NCBI GenBank assembly: GCA_039184055.1
Contig: JBCDBH010000084.1
Coordinates: 1 to 18,247, forward strand
Source: JBCDBH01 sp039184055
GTDB lineage: Bacteria > Acidobacteriota > Thermoanaerobaculia > Multivoradales > J023
Length of the DNA stretch: 18,247 nt
Direction: 5' to 3'
Shown here: positions 14,915-18,247 of the stretch, in pieces
Position numbering within the stretch: the first letter of the stretch is position 1
Layout of the letters: each line of letters opens with the position of its first letter
Notes under the pieces: model-generated
The model's input: the letters and a program-made list of their open reading frames with translations, nothing else
The model's database searches: none
Told to the model about the DNA's origin: nothing
Made by a program: the position numbers and the translations under genes

Positions 14915-14943
14915 TTGACAACGCATGCGAGAACACCCAAAAT
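14915..14943 (+). promoter_or_regulatory. Sigma-70-like promoter of the DUF1579 gene
   Basis: TTGACA (14915-14920), a 17-bp spacer and CAAAAT (14938-14943, 4/6 match) lie in the non-coding gap after the LytTR gene. A second -10-like TAAAAT occurs at 14960-14965 without a matching -35. The resulting leader would be about 100 bases; I see no riboswitch-like fold in it. Confidence 0.45.
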
Positions 14944-15052
14944 GGCGTAAACCGGGCGGTAAAATAGCCCAAATACTCTGCGCCGTCGACCTGAGAATCG
15001 AAACGAATCCGTGGGTCGATGACGCCCAACGATTCCACGAAAGGAGTCTGCG

Positions 15053-15643
15053 ATGTCTCGTACCCGAGCCACGATGGCTGTCCTTTGCACGGTATGTGCT
15101 GTTTTGATGATCAGTGTTCCGGTCATGGCCCAGGGCGATATGAGCCCGGAAGAAGTGATGGCCACCGCGATGCAAATGGGCACACCAGGTGAGCAGCATG
15201 CCGACTTGGCCAAGCATGCCGGAGCATGGAAAGTCGCCGTCAAGATGTGGATGGACCCCACCGGACAGCCGATCGAGTCATCGGCGAGCGTGAACCGCGA
15301 GATGATCCTCGATGGTCGTGTTCAGAAGGAAGACTTCCAAGGCAACATGATGGGACAACCGTTCAGCGGTCTCGGTTTGACCGGGTACGACAATGTCACC
15401 AAGCGCTACTGGTCGATCTGGATGGATAGCACGAGCACCGGCACGACCTTGAGCTGGGGCACCTGGAATGAAGAAGCGCAGGCGATCGTCTACCACGGTG
15501 AGAGCCCGGACCCGATGACCGGCGAGATGGCGAAGACGAAGATTCTCATCCGCCAGGAAGAGGGCAAAGAACACATGGAAATGTACGGCATGATGGGCGA
15601 TCAAGAGGTGAAGTGGCTGGAGATGGAGTACGTCCGCGAGTAA
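15053..15643 (+). CDS. Secreted DUF1579 family protein
   Basis: This 196-aa protein has a cleavable signal peptide (MSRTRATMAVLCTVCAVLMI, ending near VMAQG at 23-27) and then a DUF1579-like domain: PGEQHADLAKHAGAWKVAVK, a central LGLTGYDNVTKRYWSIWMDS and a C-terminal VKWLEMEYVRE. The family is predicted to be a beta-barrel of lipocalin-like size; its function is unknown. The mature part is rich in methionine (for example GNMMGQP and MYGMMGD). The ribosome site AAAGGAG, 6 bases before ATG, fixes the start. It has its own promoter-like sequence and a hairpin just after the stop, so it is probably a single-gene unit. Confidence 0.85.
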   Translation: MSRTRATMAVLCTVCAVLMISVPVMAQGDMSPEEVMATAMQMGTPGEQHADLAKHAGAWKVAVKMWMDPTGQPIESSASVNREMILDGRVQKEDFQGNMMGQPFSGLGLTGYDNVTKRYWSIWMDSTSTGTTLSWGTWNEEAQAIVYHGESPDPMTGEMAKTKILIRQEEGKEHMEMYGMMGDQEVKWLEMEYVRE

Positions 15644-15650
15644 CGGCCAG

Positions 15651-15676
15651 CGAGGCTCGGTCGGCACCGAGCCTCG
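15651..15676 (+). terminator. Terminator-like hairpin after DUF1579 gene
   Basis: An 11-bp perfect inverted repeat, CGAGGCTCGGT (15651-15661), loop CGGC and its complement (15666-15676), follows the stop codon by 7 bases. Only TT follows the stem, so termination may be partial or use another mechanism. Confidence 0.6.
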
Positions 15677-15782
15677 TTCCGCGACGGCCCGCCACAACCT
15701 GGAACGTTCAGCCGCTGTCTTGATCCGCGGCTCGAGACTGGATCTTTATCATCGGTTTGCTCGAGCCGGAGATACTCAAACG

Positions 15783-17285
15783 ATGGATTCGATCGGTTCG
15801 AAACGCTACTCGTCCCGCGTGTGGGGCGTTATCGTCATGCTCTGCCTCGTGGGCGGCTGCCAACCTCTACCCGAGACGACGACCGGCCGCAATGGGCGGA
15901 TCGACGATGGGCGAGCCAACGGGACTCCTTTTGCTCTCGATGGCCGTTTCGACGATTGGGATCGTGACCAGGTCGCGGCTCATGACGCAGACTATTTCTA
16001 TGTGCGCCTCCGATTCGAGCGCGCTCGGCTTCTACAAGAAACGCCACGGCGACTGATCATCCATGGCCGTGACGGTCGACACCGGGTCGCGTATGACTTT
16101 GGTCGTGGCAAGGGAGTCGTCTCACCGGCTCCTGGACAGATCACGGAGATCGGGCACGACGATTTGCGCTTGGTCAAGGCACCGACGGTTGCGGCGCGGG
16201 AATTCGAGCTCGCGATCGATCGCCACGCACCTTCCTTTCCACAAACGGATTGCGTCGATTGGCTGGTTGCACCGATCGACGACGCGGCCTCTCGACGCCA
16301 GGGCCGCGCCGAGCCCGCTCGACCAGCGGATCTTCCGGCTGGAGCTTCGCGCTATTGCTTCGACTCGTCGGCCACTCGCCCACAATCGACGAGCCGGTCA
16401 CTTCCCCCCAAAACCCCGCAAGCCCTTCGGCTGGTGAGCTGGAATGTCGAGAAAGACAAGATCGTCGCTGATCCTTCGGTGGCGATCTATGAACGTCTTC
16501 TGGCGACTCTCGATGCTGATCTGTGGGTATTTCAGGAGCTCTACGAGAGCGATGCGAACGCGGTCCGTTCGGTAGTCGTCGCGGCGATGGGCGGGCGTTG
16601 GTATGCGGAAAAAACGGGTAGGGATTTGGTGGTGGTGAGTCGCTATCCGATCCGTGCGTCGCGTTGCGTCGCGTTTTGCGACGATTTTGGATCCGTCGGG
16701 GCGTATTGGCTCGACACCGAACCGGTATTCGGTACAGCAACGGTGGTGGTCAATGCACATCCGCCGTGCTGCACGGGACGGGATCCCGACCGCGACCGAC
16801 TACGACAACAGGCCGTGGACGAAACGATCGCCTTTCTTCGCGAGGCACGGCAGGGGAGGATCGATGACTTCCCGATGAAGGCCAGCACCGCCTTGATCGT
16901 GGCGGGCGATATGAACTTCGTGGGCTCACCGGCTCAGCTGGCAACGCTGCGGAGCGGTGCGATTCACGACGTCGCCACGTATGGGCCGGCTTTTGCCCCG
17001 GACGGTGACGGCACGGCGCTCCTCGATAGCTGGCCGCAACACCTGAGCGGACCGTACTTCTATACCTGGCGTCATGATGCCAGCCGATTCGCCCCGGGAC
17101 GGTTGGATTTCGTTCTTTATGGTGACGCGGTGCTCGACGCTGTCGAGGCGTTTGTCTTCGATACCAGCGCCTTGGCTCCGACCGATCTCGAGCCTTTCGA
17201 TTTGCAGGCCACGGATACCGCAACGGCCTCGGATCACCATCCGGTCGTCGTGGATTTCCGCGCTCGCCAGTCGACCGCGCCATGA
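15783..17285 (+). CDS. Putative lipoprotein, endonuclease/exonuclease/phosphatase fold
   Basis: This 500-aa protein begins with a lipoprotein-type signal (VIVMLCLVGGCQPLP, Cys26), so it would be anchored in the cell envelope. An N-terminal beta-rich domain (about 45-175, PFALDGRFDDWDRDQ then YFYVRLRFE) resembles carbohydrate-binding or family-9-like modules. The C-terminal half has the metal-dependent EEP fold: LVSWNVEKDK, FQELYE, VSRYPI, NAHPPCC, AGDMNF, RLDFVLYGD and ASDHHPVVVDF, with the catalytic Glu, Asp-x-Asn and Asp-His in place. Such enzymes cut DNA, phospholipids or phosphoesters; an envelope location argues for extracellular nucleic acid or phosphodiester substrates (inference). ATG 15783 is chosen for the signal; it has a weak GGAG 11 bases away. 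The frame is open upstream to 15720. Confidence 0.85.
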   Translation: MDSIGSKRYSSRVWGVIVMLCLVGGCQPLPETTTGRNGRIDDGRANGTPFALDGRFDDWDRDQVAAHDADYFYVRLRFERARLLQETPRRLIIHGRDGRHRVAYDFGRGKGVVSPAPGQITEIGHDDLRLVKAPTVAAREFELAIDRHAPSFPQTDCVDWLVAPIDDAASRRQGRAEPARPADLPAGASRYCFDSSATRPQSTSRSLPPKTPQALRLVSWNVEKDKIVADPSVAIYERLLATLDADLWVFQELYESDANAVRSVVVAAMGGRWYAEKTGRDLVVVSRYPIRASRCVAFCDDFGSVGAYWLDTEPVFGTATVVVNAHPPCCTGRDPDRDRLRQQAVDETIAFLREARQGRIDDFPMKASTALIVAGDMNFVGSPAQLATLRSGAIHDVATYGPAFAPDGDGTALLDSWPQHLSGPYFYTWRHDASRFAPGRLDFVLYGDAVLDAVEAFVFDTSALAPTDLEPFDLQATDTATASDHHPVVVDFRARQSTAP

Positions 17286-17286
17286 G

Positions 17287-17308
17287 AAAAGGCCGGCTGA
17301 CGCCGGCC
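17287..17308 (-). terminator. Intrinsic terminator between convergent genes
   Basis: GGCCGGC, loop TGAC, GCCGGCC (17291-17308). Read on the minus strand the stem is followed by TTTTCTC, so it serves as a rho-independent terminator for the 205-aa secreted protein gene. On the plus strand it lies 5 bases after the lipoprotein stop and may also stop that transcript, but without a T-run. Confidence 0.75.
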
Positions 17309-17337
17309 CCTTCCAGCCATACGGGCTGTCAAAACGA

Positions 17338-17955
17338 TCAGTTGTCGCTGTCCGTGTCCTCGATGACCTTCTTGATCATGATGACCTTGTTCTCCGTCTC
17401 CACGCCGCCGAGCGCGTCGAGGATGCGCTGACGCTGCTCCTCGCTCAGCTCGTCGAGCGCACCGCTCTCGATGAGCGCGTCACGGGCCGCGCTCTGATCT
17501 CCAACGTGAAAAGCGAAACCGCTACCGTCGAGGTCGGTGACCCCGCCATCACTGTCGATCCACACCTGAGCACCATGCTCGCCGTGAATCTGGGTCCCCG
17601 AGGTGTCGATCCGGATGACTTTCGTCTTCACCTCGGTGCCCTCGTCATCGGCGGTCGCAATCACTTCGAGATTGGTGCCATCCGCACCGCCATCGGAGAT
17701 GAAGAGGTTCTTGCCGTCGATCTCGACGTCATAGCCCTCATCGGTACGGGTGATGACGATCTCTTTGCCGCTATCCGTGAACTGCTGGTACGTCTGGCCG
17801 ACCTCGAGGTCGAGGGCTTCGAGATCGATTTGCGTATCGGTGCCCGTCTCACTGTCGATCAACCGAAGCTCGCTGTGGCGATGTACTTCGTCGGCGGGAG
17901 CGTGGAAGGCGACCAAGGCGAGCGCGAGGCAAAAGAGTAGGGTGCGGACTTTCAT
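17338..17955 (-). CDS. Small secreted acidic protein of unknown function
   Basis: This 205-aa protein has a signal peptide (MKVRTLLFCLALALVAFHAP, cleavage probably after PADE or before it). The mature protein is strongly acidic and beta-strand-like (IDGKNLFISDGGADG, QVWIDSDGGVTDLDGSG), with a charged helical tail containing LDELSEEQRQRILDALGG. I do not recognise a family. The start ATG at 17953-17955 has GGAG 8 bases upstream; the frame runs on to 18006 without support. A perfect sigma-54 promoter lies 70 bp upstream, with the same core as that of the exporter operon, so it is likely regulated by an NtrC-type activator. A terminator follows. A periplasmic role in envelope stress is plausible but only inferred from this regulation. 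Confidence 0.8.
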   Translation of the reverse strand: MKVRTLLFCLALALVAFHAPADEVHRHSELRLIDSETGTDTQIDLEALDLEVGQTYQQFTDSGKEIVITRTDEGYDVEIDGKNLFISDGGADGTNLEVIATADDEGTEVKTKVIRIDTSGTQIHGEHGAQVWIDSDGGVTDLDGSGFAFHVGDQSAARDALIESGALDELSEEQRQRILDALGGVETENKVIMIKKVIEDTDSDN

Positions 17956-18025
17956 GGTTGTGTCTCCGTCATCTGTTGTGTGCGCGTGAGGCAGTCCCAT
18001 GACCACCGTGCTTGCTCACTCTTAG

Positions 18026-18041
18026 AGCAACCCCTGTGCCA
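18026..18041 (-). promoter_or_regulatory. Sigma-54 promoter of the small secreted protein gene
   Basis: On the minus strand TGGCAC (18041-18036), AGGGG, TTGCT (18030-18026) is a perfect match to the sigma-54 consensus. The next bases, CTAA, are identical to those after the exporter-operon promoter. Transcription would start near 18015, giving a leader of about 60 bases before the ATG at 17955. Confidence 0.8.
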
Positions 18042-18169
18042 AGCCGAGCCGAAGCCGAACATGGGGTGCAAAATCGTTACGCTCATCCTAACCCGCATGT
18101 CTCACCAGCCCGTCGGCTGCAGTGCGAAAGCGCACGCAATCTCTGGGCGTACTCGCTCTTCGCTCCCTC

Positions 18170-18189
18170 GACGTACCTATGGGTACGTC
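18170..18189. promoter_or_regulatory. GTAC-N6-GTAC palindrome, candidate enhancer
   Basis: GACGTACC, TATG, GGTACGTC form a perfect 8-bp inverted repeat containing two GTAC half-sites 10 bp apart, the same geometry as the two sites before the exporter operon. It lies about 155 to 174 bp upstream of the predicted sigma-54 start site of the small secreted protein gene. A weaker outer repeat, CTGGGC (18143-18148) and GCCCAG (18212-18217), is centred on nearly the same point. Confidence 0.55.
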
Positions 18190-18247
18190 TACGGTCGCTC
18201 ATCCCTGCGCTGCCCAGATCTCACGAACGCTTCCACGCTTCGCTACG

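Noticed and set aside
17074..17940. A 288-codon plus-strand frame spanning the lipoprotein end and the small secreted protein gene
   Set aside because: It crosses a strong terminator and overlaps two better-supported genes, one with a signal peptide and a sigma-54 promoter on the opposite strand.
1..18247. CRISPR arrays, insertion sequences, tRNA or rRNA genes
   Set aside because: I saw no spaced direct-repeat array, transposase motif, cloverleaf or rRNA-like stretch anywhere in the window.

Overview
The window is a GC-rich (roughly 60%), gene-dense bacterial chromosome segment. It has tight operons with overlapping stop/start codons, a MacAB/FtsX-type exporter tied to an NtrC-type regulator, a LytTR two-component pair with a seven-helix sensor, and a DUF1579 protein. 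That mixture resembles Acidobacteriota or a similar deep-branching Gram-negative phylum, but no rRNA or marker gene is present, so the assignment is weak inference.

Layout. (1) Positions 3-902 (+): the 3' end of a TPR-repeat protein, followed by two tandem hairpins. (2) Positions 964-8155 (+): an array of GTAC half-sites at 10-bp spacing, a textbook sigma-54 promoter, then a six-gene operon: membrane fusion protein, ABC ATPase, two FtsX/MacB-like permeases, a sigma-54-dependent NtrC-family response regulator and an NtrY-like histidine kinase. (3) Positions 10865-8174 (-): the most interesting part. A promoter and a perfect 18-bp inverted repeat precede a 32-codon gene (10602-10700), then a terminator-like hairpin, then two adjacent cytochrome P450 genes. 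The 32-aa peptide has a basic N-terminal helix and an aromatic C-terminus (QYWMLYHQL). Its architecture is that of a ribosomally made peptide (RiPP) precursor whose Tyr/Trp/His side chains are cross-linked by P450s, as in biarylitides, cittilin and tryptorubin, but with two P450s and a core I do not recognise. (4) Positions 12321-10888 (-): a secreted S33-type alpha/beta hydrolase upstream of the peptide locus on the same strand. (5) Positions 12462-14896 (+): a divergent seven-helix LytS-like kinase and LytTR regulator, preceded by a 13-bp direct repeat with 20-bp periodicity. (6) Positions 15053-17285 (+): a secreted DUF1579 protein and a putative lipoprotein of the endonuclease/exonuclease/phosphatase fold. 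(7) Positions 17955-17338 (-): a small secreted acidic protein of unknown function with its own perfect sigma-54 promoter and an upstream GTAC-N6-GTAC palindrome.

How the parts may work together. The NtrC-type regulator probably drives its own exporter operon and, through the same GTAC-N6-GTAC signature, the distant secreted protein at the window's end, which would make a small envelope regulon. The peptide/P450 locus lies between an exporter operon and a peptidase plus LytTR system. It is possible that the modified peptide is trimmed, exported or sensed by these neighbours, but nothing in the sequence proves it. Both sigma-54 calls, the peptide gene and the hairpin attenuator are read directly from the bases; the shared regulation and the chemistry are inferences.
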